From assembly GCA_018697195.1 (NCBI GenBank), contig CM031858.1, forward strand, positions 89,881,223 to 89,945,222: a stretch of 64,000 nt of DNA, read 5' to 3'. Source of the stretch: Certhia americana (Eukaryota; Chordata; Aves; Passeriformes; Certhiidae). Every line of letters starts with the position of its first letter. Within the stretch, counting starts at the first letter, position 1. Shown piece by piece: positions 54,970 to 64,000 of the stretch. A program made the translations under genes and the position numbers. The notes under the pieces are model-generated. The model did no database searches and was not told where the DNA came from. It worked only from the letters and a program-made list of their open reading frames with translations.

Positions 54970-55145
54970 ATGAGGATGGACACGGAGGGGCCACCACGGA
55001 GCAGAGGGGAGCGGGTCGGGCCGGGCTGCTTCGCTCCGCTCCGGGCTGGCCGGTGCCGGGCCACTCCCGCTGCTCGCCGTGGGGCTGGCGGCCCCGCCGT
55101 GTCGGGAGCTGATTGATGTCCCGTTAGGGAGGTGGCCGCCCTCAG
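54970..55145. promoter_or_regulatory. CpG-rich block 3 downstream of IRX2
   Basis: This is the most CG-dense short patch outside the gene (GGGTCGGGCCGGGCTGC, TCGCTCCGCTCCGGGC, CGGCCCCGCCGTGTCGG). A poly(T) run lies on its left edge at about 54945-54966. It has no coding support. Confidence 0.45.
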
Positions 55146-55879
55146 GTAGGGCTGAATCAGACAGGCAACCATCTTCCTTCACCTGGAGGATCACACTTCC
55201 ACCCCTCCCCAAAACCTGAAGACCATCTGCACGGGTAGAAATCCGTGAGGGAAGTCCTTTTTGTTGTTGTGTTGCTGGGTTTGTTACTTTTTTTTTTTTT
55301 TTTTTCCTTCGCAGCCTGCCTCTGTGTTCTAGGGGCTGAGCAAGTCGGGGGCAAATACGTCAACAGAGCGGGGAGAGAAACGCAGATACCTATTGAGCTC
55401 TACATTAACTTTCCCCTTAGCTGGGCCCGTTTCCCTCCAGCCACGAGCTGGTTCGCAGCAGCAATTCTTATGTCTGTCTGTCTGTCCGCTGCTGGCCTGA
55501 GCTGCGTGCTATCTCCGTCCCCATCCCTTCCCTCAGCTTCCAGCCAAACAAAGGTGGGCGACGCTTTTTTTCTGCTCCTAAAGGCAATTGGTGAGCAGCT
55601 TTCCTGAAACAGTAACTCTCTTATTGAGAACAAATGTTGACATTTGCAGGGAGTGAGGAAAAAAGCAGCCCAGGAAGTGTCAAGTGGAAAGCGACCCTCT
55701 TCCTCTTTGACGACAGCGCCAATTCCTCCGGGATCCCACCTGAGATTAAAGCCCGAATTTCAATAAATCAGCTCTAATGAAACCTCTGGCCCCGAAGAGG
55801 GAAGGGTTTGCCTTTCCCGCTCCGAAATGAGCACAGAAACGAGAGGCGGAGGGGATGGGAGAAGAGGGAGTAAATATAG

Positions 55880-56110
55880 AAAGGGGTGTGAGATTTTAAT
55901 CCCAGAGGACTAATTAACATCGTTATGAAATAAACCATACACAGTGTTGTATTTTATCGTTCATCCCTCTTTCTTGCTACACTGAAATAATCACATTGTT
56001 TTTGCCAACAATCTAGCAAGGCTACACTTTCCTCCTGCTTTCAATTTTGATTACTAAATCTCGAATGATGTTGAATATGCAGTTCTCGCCCATTAGTTTC
56101 TTGTTTAAAA
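55880..56110. promoter_or_regulatory. Candidate conserved noncoding element
   Basis: It includes AGATTTTAATCCCAG, GGACTAATTAACATCG, GAAATAATCACATTG, TTTTGATTACTAAATC and CGCCCATTAGTTTC within 200 bp of complex, non-repetitive sequence, about 2.0-2.2 kb beyond the inferred IRX2 poly(A) site. No coding frame is present. Confidence 0.45.
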
Positions 56111-57039
56111 AAATAAATTCATATGCCAGATCATTTCAGTGGCGCCCATCTGCATCCACGAACAGTTTGTGAATTTCTCAGAGGATGAGAGAAGTCCATT
56201 GGGTTTTACATACATAGTGAATACTTGAAAGCGAGTTTTCCGAGTCTTTCTACTTTTCTTTCCAGAAAGAAATCCAGGTCTAAATACTAGCAAGGGTGGG
56301 TAAATTATGGAAATCTTTTATAAGTCTTTGGGCGTATAAACATCAAAGGAATGTCGTTAGCCTTTTTTAATCTCTGCCACAGCTTTTGGTTTTTACCAAT
56401 TGAAATGTACACTTTGTGTCCAACGGAGACCTGGGACGTATAACATGGGTGGTGGGGGCTCATGGAGTAGGAGCAAGAGTGGGGGAAAGAAAGTTCAGTT
56501 ATCTCCCCTAACACAAAAATCTCTCCATAAAACCTTCCTGGACTGCATCGTAAAGACGGTCGAGGATGATTACAGTAAATATTTGCAATCTACATCATAT
56601 GCTAAACTGGAGGGAAAAAAATTAATTACTTCTTAGCTGTTTGCCTAATTGTCTACACACTACATGCAGATACAATTGCATTCTACTTCAATGAAAAAGA
56701 GGATGTTACAGGAGCAAAGAAGTATCATTCCACAAACAGCATAAGAGTATGAGTAGGCCTTCCAGCTGCAAAGACCTTCACTGCTTTAGATTTAGCTAGA
56801 CAGATCCCAGAGTATTCAAGGATAACGTTATTAATTTCTGCCCTTTCAGCTGAAAAACACACGCATATTCTCAGTCAGATAGATGTCTTTATAGGGGTAA
56901 ATTACAAAGAGGGGTGAGGGGGGTGTGCAAGGGAAGATGGATCATGGGAATTGTGTATATGCATTCAAGAAAAATAGCTTCCTTTCCTCTCTTTAATATA
57001 ATCACAACATATTTCCGGAGTCCAGACTAGCAGGGCTCT

Positions 57040-57500
57040 TTATCCAGTTAACCTTCCCAAAGCTGATGCCTGAAGTGTCTAAGATCACTTTCAAATGCCC
57101 TTTCTAACAAGACCTGAGCAAGAGGCCACTAATTTTCACTGAACAAAAAGCCACTGGAGAGAGATCCGTTTGTCAATATCAACTGGTCCAGCAATTTCCC
57201 ATCTTCAGACACATCAGCCTATCTGAGCTGGCAGATGTTTAGACAAGATTTTATAAATTGTTCAATATCAGACCATAATGAACCCCAACTGACCATTCCA
57301 AAGCAGCTAAAAGCATTCAGGATCTCCCCTGCTGGGATCTAATAATGCTCTCATGCTGGAACATTATTAATCATGGAATAAAATAGATGAGCCTCTTGAA
57401 AAATAAGTGTATGATTGATTAAAGGGCAATCTAAGAAGCTATTATTCTTGTTTTATAACCGTAAGTTATATTCACTCAATTTATCTTTTGGGGAAAATAA
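57040..57500. promoter_or_regulatory. Candidate conserved noncoding element near the IRX2 3' end
   Basis: This complex block reads ACACATCAGCCTATCTGAGC, TTATAAATTGTTCAATATC, CATTATTAATCATGG and ATGATTGATTAAAGG. It has no repeat family, and open frames are absent or tiny. It lies about 0.6 kb past the inferred IRX2 poly(A) site. Confidence 0.42.
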
Positions 57501-58111
57501 ATGATTGTTCGTTCCTTTTCTGAAATTATATTATATGAGGATTCCCATTATTTTACTAAAAATTAAAATTGGGAGTTGGCTAATTTTATGATTCAAATCA
57601 AAGCGGGTTTCCAATGTAACTGTAAAGATATGGTTTACTGATATAAAGAGAGAAAACCATAAAAAACCCCAAACAGGTATTGGACTTTTAATTTTTTTTC
57701 CCCTTGCATATTTTAGCCAGAAACTGAAAAGAAGCACTTAGAAGTAAGCCATAGTTGATAATTCTTTTCCCCTAGAAATAGTGAATTTAAAGAATGATAA
57801 CTCTAATAAAGAGCTACTTCACACCCTGTATAAATAGTTTATAAGAAACATGCATATATTCCCATTACTCTTTCTACGCATATTCATGTATATATACAAA
57901 TACATATTTGTACATATGAATGTACTAAAAGCTTAAGTATAACGGAACAAGCCAGAAGGAATTAATTTATGCAAAGTATATATTTGCAACGTGTTTAAAT
58001 TGCTTACTCATTTCATAATCGTAAGTCTACTAGTGAAATTAGAAATTTCCTCCTTTTCTAAATAATAAATTAGTATTTTGAGGGAAATGAACAAAAAAAA
58101 CACAAGGTTGT

Positions 58112-59443
58112 TGCAGACTAGTCTGTTTTTATTTACAATTAGAGATATAAATTAGTAAAGAATTCTTGTTAAACAACCAAAGATTGTATAACCATCAACG
58201 TTTCAAATAAAAACCAGGCAAAATTTATTTACAAAAAGTTCAGATTTCATTGCAATACAACTTGCATAAATTACTAGAAGCTTTATATCGTTACAAAAAT
58301 AAATATCAAATTTGTTTCCACTTTGTAAGGACTCAAGTTCTCCAATCACGTCTTTATTATCTCTACTGTATACATCTTTTACAAATAAATTTTACAATAA
58401 ATCCTATCACACCTATCGAATAGATACCGTGGCAATGAAGTGATCAATTCAAGATATCCTGAGAAAAAACAGATCTGTTTTCAAAAGTCACACATACATT
58501 GGGGAAACTATACTATACCAGCAAACTCACATATGTCCAACAAAATTCTGGTTTAATAATTAGATTCTGAAGATTTAATAGTGCTCTGTGGTCTTCTTTT
58601 ATACAGTGGCACCAGATGTGATCCGGATTTAGAGATTTGTTATATATATTAGCTCGGGGAGAGATGATGGCTTGCTGACTTTTTTCAAAGCAATTGTGAC
58701 ACCTACCTGTGGACCAAGGAAAAAACCAGATCATCCAAAAATCCTTCAATTAAACTCTAACACCATTAAACGGGGTGGGCGGGAAAGGAAGTAAGGCAAA
58801 ATTTTTACTCGTCTAATTTCTTCTAACAAAAATAGGAGTTAGTTGAAATATACCGGCAAGGCGAATTTTTGTTGTTGTTTCTTTAGCTCTAAATAGTGGA
58901 AGTACTCGGAGTGCCTTTGCTAGTTAGGCAAGAGCCAAGTCCCAGATAACATACCTTGCTTAAGATTCATGTCTGTTTCTTACAGTTGTCCCTTTTTATT
59001 TTAAATACGCAGTCACTGCGTGAAGCCCCACTCAGGACATACAATCTTAGCACTGCCACATGAGCACAAGCACTCTGTTTCTAAATAACAGTACCTTTAA
59101 AGGCTTTGTTGTTGGGTTTTTTTTTTTCCCCTAAAGATTTCTTTCCGTAACTTTTAAGTAGCCTCTAAGGTTTTGCCTTGCACAAGTGAAGAGTATGCGA
59201 AGTGAGGGAACTGTCTAACCTGGCTTGAAAATTAAGACAAACCCAAGAAAGAAAAGTCGTCATAAAAGATTTCTGAAAACAGTAGAAAAAATATTTTACT
59301 TTGTGACCAAACTCTCAAGTAATGAAGCAAGAAATTAACGTTAAGCAAGTCTAGAACTGTGCAGCACGTCTCAGACCTGATGCCAAATGATCAGTGTAAT
59401 AGAAAATGTTCTCACTTACTTGCATTGCTGTGTGATTGCACTT
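58112..59443 (-). other. IRX2: IRX2 3' untranslated region (inferred extent)
   Basis: This is the stretch from the TAG stop to the most distal convincing poly(A) site. It is AT-rich with no competing open frame of note. Other AATAAA-type signals on the minus strand lie at 58995-59000, 58353-58358 and 58224-58229, so shorter forms are possible. The extent is inferred from sequence alone. Confidence 0.6.
58128..58133 (-). promoter_or_regulatory. Distal poly(A) signal AATAAA for IRX2
   Basis: On the minus strand, AATAAAA is followed about 20 nt later by GTCTGCAACAACCTTGTG and then a T-rich run. This is the usual layout of signal, cleavage site and GU/U-rich element. It is the last good signal before a long AT-rich intergenic stretch. 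Confidence 0.6.
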
Positions 59444-59487
59444 CTATAGGTATGGTTGTACTCCTACTGTGCAGACTTCAGTGGGAT
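59444..59487 (-). other. IRX2: IRX2 coding exon 4 (C-terminal tail, 44 coding nt)
   Basis: The acceptor is TTTTGACAG before ATCCCACTG. With the G carried over from exon 3, the exon reads [14 protein letters not shown] and then TAG. This matches the conserved IRX2 tail (human ends in CTVVGGGVQPYL), with two or three residues fewer before GVQPYL. The coding part is too short to be found by ORF length alone. Confidence 0.92.
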
Positions 59488-62400
59488 CTGTCAAAATATA
59501 ACCGTCAGTTAGTCACAGGACACAGCCAGCTAACTAGATTATACAGTCTGTGTAGGTCCCAACCCTCACTGGTGCAGAATTCGTAGCTGGGTCGTTTAAA
59601 AGACAGCCAGTCTTTTATATTTGCCTGTATCTCGAGCATTTTTGTAGAATAAGATGACAACCATATTAGTGAAAAACTTTTTCGGAAAAAAAAAAAACAA
59701 AACAACAAAACAAAACCCAAACAAAGCAAGAAGCAACCAGTTACAAAAAATGTCACGCTCCACATAATTTCACGTCCAAGGTCAGCAATTATCTGAACCC
59801 AAAGCTGAAAAAAAACCCCGTGAGAATACTGGAAACAAAGAGAGTCAAACCAGTTTGTCAGGAAAAAAAAAAAATTACAGGCAATGACACCAATGCTGTC
59901 TGGATAGCTTTGTGTGTAGTTTTCCTTTTCTTAAAAAAAATTACTTTTCAAAGCTGCATCTGCAGCCTGAGAGATTGATATCAAAGTCGTCTTTCACATA
60001 TCCATCCCCTCGTGGTTCTTAGGGGCAGGTACGGATACGACGGCGACATGCCCGTTTAAATCCCCAAGTTATATGAGTGCCCATCTTCGCTCTGGCAGCG
60101 GTGGCACCGAGCTCGCTGTTTTTCCCAGAGAAGGTTTCAGTATTTACAGCATATAGGGGACGTCTACGGGTCGGGGAAGGAGGACGAGGGAGAAGAGGGA
60201 AGAAAGCGGCAGAAACAAGTCACCTACCTTTCTTAGAGTCATAGCTAGAGGGCCTGTAATGTTGTTCTAGCTGGTTAGTGATCGTTTTCAAAGAGTCACT
60301 GCTCTGTTTGTGGACAGAGCTGGCATTTAGGACAGTCTGACTTAGTCCCTCGTTTGAAGCCACTGCTGCGGAGTTGTATCTCAGGATTCCCTGGCTCTGC
60401 AGAGCGTTAAAGTTCCCATAGTTTGTATAATTGCTATAAAAAGGTGAGGTGTAATAAATATGCCTCCCCAGGAGGGAGGAGGGCGAGTAGGCAGCGCTGT
60501 GCGGGGCGGAGGCGGGGGTGGCCGAGGAGAGCGGCGCAGGCTGGCAGCCTTGGCCCAGGGTCTGACTCTTGAGGTCCGATGTGGCGATTTCGGCCAGAGA
60601 CCAGAGCTTGGGCTTGCTGGCCGGCGTCGGGGGGCCGGGGGAGGCTCGGGGCCCCAGCGCCGCCTTGCTGGCGCTGCGGGCGGCGTCGGCGTGCGGGTGG
60701 CCGAGGAGCGGGGCCTCCACGGCTGCCAGCGGCGAGGAGGTGGCGGGCTTGGCCGGCGGGTCGCGCTCCCCGCCACCGCCGTCATCCTCCTCGATGTCCT
60801 CCTCCTCGTCCTCTTCCTCCTCCTCGATGTCCTCGTACTTGTCTTTGCACTCGGAGCCCGACTCACAGAGGGGGTCTCCCGCTCGGCAGGGCAGCTTCTC
60901 GCCGTCCGATTCGGCGGAGCAGGAGTGGTCCGTCAGCGAGTCGACTTGCAAGCTGATCCCTGCGGGGGCCCGCCGGGCACAGAGAGGCAGTCAGGAGGGG
61001 CGGCAAAACAGAGCGGGAGAGAAGCGAGCCCGGCCACCACCGCGCCACCGCTGCGGCCAGGCAGACTCAAGCCATCCCGGCCTTTTCCCGTTCCGAGGAG
61101 CATCCATCCCCAAGGGCTGGCTCCTCCGCGGCGCCGCCCGCACCTCCCCGCCTAGCCCCTCACGGCGTCGCCAGCCGCCCCCCGCCCGCCGCGGCCACAG
61201 GCACTGATCGGCGACAAGCGACCGGAGGGGACAGGTTTGGGGGTCGCTTTTGTTAAATGCCGCGCCCCCGCTCCTACCCCGCAGCCCCGGTCCCGGGGGA
61301 CTCGACGGGGCGGGATGGAGCCACCCCGCCGGGGCCGCAGTCACCCCGCGCCTACCTTCGTCCTCCGCGGAGGTTTCGTTGCTCTCGGGCATCTTCTCGG
61401 GACTCTCCTCCTTACTCCTCGCCCCATCGCCTTCGTCGTCGTCCTCATCCTCGCTCTTGTTCCGCGGGGCCCAGGTCATCTTGTTCTCCTTCTTGAGCCG
61501 CCGGCGGGCGTTGGCGAACCAGGTGGAGACCTGGGTGAGGGTCATCTTGGTGATGATGGCCAGCATGATCTTCTCGCCCTTGGTGGGGTAGGGGTTCTTG
61601 CGGTGCTCCTGCAGCCAGGCCTTCAGCGTGGCCGTGGCGTCGCGGGTGGCGTTTTTCCTGTACGCGGGGTCGTTGAGCTGGTAGGGGTAGGCAGGGCTGC
61701 CGTACGGGTGGTAGCTGATGGCTCCGGTCATCCCCGTCGTATGGGCGTCGTAAGGGGAGCCCTGGACAGAACAAAACGGTGGGGTTGGCAATTTGTTATT
61801 GCTGATAGCCATTAGTGAGTTGTCAAGGCGAGATCGGCGGTTATATTTGTATTTCCCCGGGATGGTGTCTTGTATCCATATTCTATGAGGGGGAGTAGCA
61901 GCACCCAAAGGCCATTAAGTTACAAATCCCCCCCTCCTTCCTCCGCCCAGCACACAGACACAGCCACACGCGCTTAAAATCGACGATATTTTAATCTTTC
62001 TGACTAATTTCAGCTCCTTGTAATTGAATATTTCCCAATATAATTTTTGAACCGCGCAGACATTTTAAAGGCCCTACAGGTAGTGTCTTGATATCAACAT
62101 TTCTCTCAAAGGTTCAAAAGATGTTTCCGTTTTTGCTATAGAAAATACAACAAAGCCGCCACTTAGCAATTCACTGCACTAATGCATTGCAAATCCAATT
62201 TGCAAATCAGAAGATATGCACCGTTTCGAATTGTTCAAATGCGATGTAATTAGCATTTTAATTCGCTCTTTAACGTTTAAATTGCGCTTATTTAAGTCTG
62301 CATAATGCAAGAAAAGTTAAAGATATCCCTAAGAAACTCGCTAACTTTCAGCACGTCTCTGAACCCCGCAGATCGGAGAGTCATAGGCTCAACATCACCC

Positions 62401-63107
62401 AATATCCCGCACAGTTCACAACCTCGGTGCAACTTCCAGCCACTCGCCTACTGCTTCTCAACAGGAAAAACAAGAGAGACCCTCAGATCTTTTATACCTC
62501 CTCGAATAAAGGCTGCACCACAATTTATGCACTGTATTATGAACAGACAGAAAGCAAGTAGTTTCCCTGTCACTTTGCAGGGAGAGCGAACTACCCCGCT
62601 GCCATCCTCTCCTAGGATATCGACAGCGGCTCTAGTCTCAAATTCCGGGCACAGGTCTTTGTGTGTACGGACTAGATATGTGTCTGACTCTCTGTGTGCG
62701 TGCGTGTTTATACAACTATATAACCATCTAGACGTGCCGTTTATTTATATAGTTTATAGTTTTATTTATGCACTTTATGCACAGAACACACACAACACGC
62801 AATTGCAACTGCTCCTTAAACTAATAAGAAAGTGAAATCCGAAACTGCGGCCACTACGACCATCTTGGGCTTAAGCGAAGCTCACAGATCGCAAACAGAT
62901 GCTCCTTTTCATTCCCAAAATCCAGTTAAACCATTAGCACAAAACACACTGAAAGTAAATAAAACCACACGGGGATAAAGCCCCCAGCGTCTCTAAACAC
63001 CGACTTAGAAGAGAGAGAGAGAAAAAAAATATAGGGAAAAAATAATAATAAGAAAGAGGGAACCCTCCCCTGTGCTATCACAGCGAAAAGAAAAAAATAT
63101 ATATATA

Positions 63108-63142
<35 letters not shown>

Positions 63143-63795
63143 AAAGCAGGGGACGCACACACGCGGAAACGAGGGGAGAATGAAAGCATCCAACCCAACC
63201 CTACTGAGACCATCCGTATTTTCTTAACCAAAGCGCCCTCCCGGCTCCTCAAACCGCGCAGAGAGCCCGGGACCCAGGCCTGCCGGCACCGCGCTTGGCT
63301 GGGACGCGAAGCGGGGCCCCGGCCCCTGCCCGCCGCTCCGCTGGCCTCGGCTCCATTCCGTTCCGCTCGTCCCCGGCCGGGCTGCGGGGCGGCGCGGAGC
63401 GATGCGCGGCCGGCGGAGGCGGTGCGGGGCGGCCGGTTGTGAGGCGAGGTGTCGGGGGCTGATGGTGAGTGTGTGAGGAGAAAGGCTGAAGATGATGAGG
63501 ATGAGAATGCGGATGCTAATGAAGAAGGAGAGGGTTTCTCTTCGGTAGTTACCATGTAGGAGGGGAATCCCGTGGCGGGGTCTGTGGAGTACTGGAGCGG
63601 GCTGGTGAAGCCTGTGGCCGCCGCCTGGGCGGTGAAAGCTGCCGATCCCGGGTAAGGGCTGAACGCCGATCCCGACGAAGACCTGGCCAGCTCCTCGCTC
63701 CTGGGGGCCGCCAGCGCCGACGCCCCGTACGCCGGGCAGGAGTACAGAGCCAGCGAGCCGGGGGGCTGGTAGAGGTAACCCTGAGGATAGGACAT
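59444..63795 (-). CDS. IRX2: IRX2, Iroquois-class TALE homeodomain transcription factor (4 coding exons)
   Basis: The coding sequence joins 63795-63553, 61761-61356, 60959-60228 and 59487-59444 on the minus strand: 1425 nt, 474 residues plus a TAG stop. All three introns are GT-AG and keep frame. I know mammalian IRX2 as about 471 residues and the match is close end to end: N-terminus [10 protein letters not shown], the TALE homeodomain at about 112-174 with [14 protein letters not shown] in helix 3, acidic stretches at about 184-191 and 259-276, the Iro box [12 protein letters not shown] at about 334-345, and the C-terminus GVQPYL. The start is the ATG at 63795 with G at -3; the upstream in-frame codon is GTG. 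IRX proteins are nuclear DNA-binding regulators that pattern neural, heart and limb tissue. The N-terminus and the GVQPYL tail separate it from IRX1 and IRX4. The gene body is CpG-rich, as expected for a developmental regulator. Confidence 0.97.
60228..60959 (-). other. IRX2: IRX2 coding exon 3 (acidic region and Iro box)
   Basis: It encodes residues 217-460 plus one base. The acceptor is CCCGCAG before GGATCAGC and the donor is GTAGGT after AAGAAAG. It starts [20 protein letters not shown] and contains a run of about 18 mainly Glu/Asp residues (about 259-276). The Iro box [12 protein letters not shown] follows, then [15 protein letters not shown]. Without splicing, translation would stop two codons past the donor (GGT AGG TGA), which supports the junction. 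Confidence 0.94.
60440..61760. promoter_or_regulatory. CpG island over IRX2 exons 2-3
   Basis: There are dense CG dinucleotides and high GC through intron 2 and the adjoining exons, in strong contrast to the AT-rich surroundings. Gene-body islands are typical of Polycomb-regulated homeobox genes. The island explains the many long off-frame and antisense open frames here. Confidence 0.75.
61356..61761 (-). other. IRX2: IRX2 coding exon 2 (homeodomain exon)
   Basis: It encodes residues 82-216 plus the first base of codon 217. The acceptor is TCTGTCCAG before GGCTCC and the donor is GTAGGC after GAAG. It carries the whole TALE homeodomain, including the three-residue loop extension region (NPYPTKGEK) and the recognition helix [13 protein letters not shown]. 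An acidic, Ser-rich segment follows. Confidence 0.96.
61762..63552 (-). other. IRX2 intron 1 (1791 bp)
   Basis: The first 350 bases or so are still CpG-rich and lack a stop in the exon 1 frame. A 31-nt poly(A) run on the plus strand (63110-63140) and a (TA)n stretch follow. The middle holds an AT-rich candidate regulatory element (61975-62340). The 176-codon open frame on the plus strand at 62305-62835 has no recognisable similarity and I treat it as chance. Confidence 0.85.
61975..62340. promoter_or_regulatory. Candidate conserved regulatory element in IRX2 intron 1
   Basis: This complex, non-repetitive AT-rich stretch sits in an otherwise CpG-rich gene. It has many homeodomain/POU-type cores: TAATTTCAGC, TAATTGAAT, GTAATTAGC, two direct copies of TTGCAAATC at 62187 and 62200, and the palindrome ATTTGCAAAT at 62198-62207. 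Intronic enhancers are common in IRX genes. Conservation is inferred from texture only. Confidence 0.4.
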
Positions 63796-63850
63796 GGCTT
63801 GCACTGGCGTGCACAGGAGCAGGGAGGGGGCGAGGGTGACCGGCCCTGCT
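63230..63850. promoter_or_regulatory. CpG island over IRX2 exon 1 and leader
   Basis: The stretch is CG-dense from about 63230 (inside intron 1) through exon 1 and into the leader. It probably belongs to the promoter island, whose rest lies off the window. Confidence 0.7.
63553..63795 (-). other. IRX2: IRX2 coding exon 1
   Basis: It encodes residues 1-81, from [10 protein letters not shown] to GFPSYM. The exon ends on a complete ATG codon and is followed by the donor GTAACT (phase 0). The next exon resumes with [10 protein letters not shown], matching the family's [13 protein letters not shown] join. This part is rich in Ala, Ser, Tyr and Pro and has no folded domain that I recognise. Confidence 0.95.
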
Positions 63851-63964
63851 GCTGCCGCTGCTCCTGGCGCTGCTTTCAGTGCTCTCCCTCTTCTCCCGCA
63901 CCAGCCTCCCGCTCCCCTCCCTCCCGCCCTCTTTCTCCTCCTCCCTCCACTCCTTCTCTGTCAT
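63796..63964 (-). other. IRX2 5' leader with upstream ATG overlapping the start
   Basis: On the minus strand this is purine-rich DNA (GGAGGAAGG, GGAGGGAGG) leading into a GC-rich leader. An ATG at 63964 with A at -3 opens a frame that is +1 relative to IRX2 and passes over the IRX2 start without a stop. No TATA box is visible. A 15-C run sits at 63975-63989 on the plus strand. The transcription start cannot be placed, so whether this ATG is transcribed is unknown. Confidence 0.4.
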
Positions 63965-64000
63965 CCTTCCTCCTCCCCCCCCCCCCCCCGTTTGCTCTGT

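Noticed and set aside
60460..61207. Antisense frames of 231 and 212 codons over IRX2 exon 3 and intron 2
   Set aside because: They are shadows of a CpG-rich coding exon. Runs of Arg, Gly, Pro and Ser mirror the IRX2 acidic and Ala/Pro stretches.
62305..62835. 176-codon plus-strand frame in IRX2 intron 1
   Set aside because: It has no recognisable motif and overlaps AT-rich noncoding sequence. No promoter or splice evidence.
63224..63552. Upstream-ATG frame continuing into intron 1 to 63224
   Set aside because: It is the unspliced reading of the overlapping frame. In the mature mRNA the frame passes into exon 2 instead.
1..64000. rRNA, tRNA, CRISPR arrays, bacterial operons or ribosome binding sites
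   Set aside because: None seen. The DNA has vertebrate introns, LINEs and CpG islands.

Overview
The window looks like avian nuclear DNA. Three copies of the CR1 LINE family carry the typical bird 3' end, the background is AT-rich and gene-poor, and the one clear gene is compact. The order is not determined. I see no bacterial, organellar or CRISPR features.

The only well-supported gene is the Iroquois homeobox gene IRX2, on the minus strand in the last 6 kb. It has four coding exons (63795-63553, 61761-61356, 60959-60228 and 59487-59444) that splice into a 474-residue TALE homeodomain protein. The 3'UTR probably runs to a poly(A) site near 58.11 kb. The promoter and transcription start lie at or beyond the right edge. 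The CpG-rich gene body creates many long antisense and off-frame open frames with no support as genes. One is more interesting: a spliced +1-frame ORF of 242 codons that starts in the 5' leader and runs across the homeodomain exon.

From about 50.2 to 57.5 kb, just downstream of IRX2, CpG-rich blocks alternate with stretches rich in homeodomain-type ATTA cores. This fits the dense cis-regulatory landscape known around IRX clusters. There is also a G-quadruplex-prone GT tract and a perfect 11-bp hairpin. Intron 1 holds a similar candidate element.

The left 50 kb is a gene desert. In the known vertebrate order it would be the IRX4-IRX2 interval, which I infer from gene order rather than see. 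It holds a 5/11-bp pyrimidine minisatellite at the left end, a probable solo LTR with matching 5-bp flanks (5.83-6.33 kb), bird CR1 copies (9.1, 20.5 and 30.7-31.6 kb), a much older CR1-like LINE remnant (24.7-25.3 kb), a decayed RTE-like reverse-transcriptase C-terminus (34.7-35.0 kb), several A-rich ACAAA/AACC tracts, and candidate conserved elements around 14-15 kb.

No new multi-gene system is visible. The best leads are the IRX2 overlapping frame, the downstream regulatory block and the two ancient retroelement fossils.
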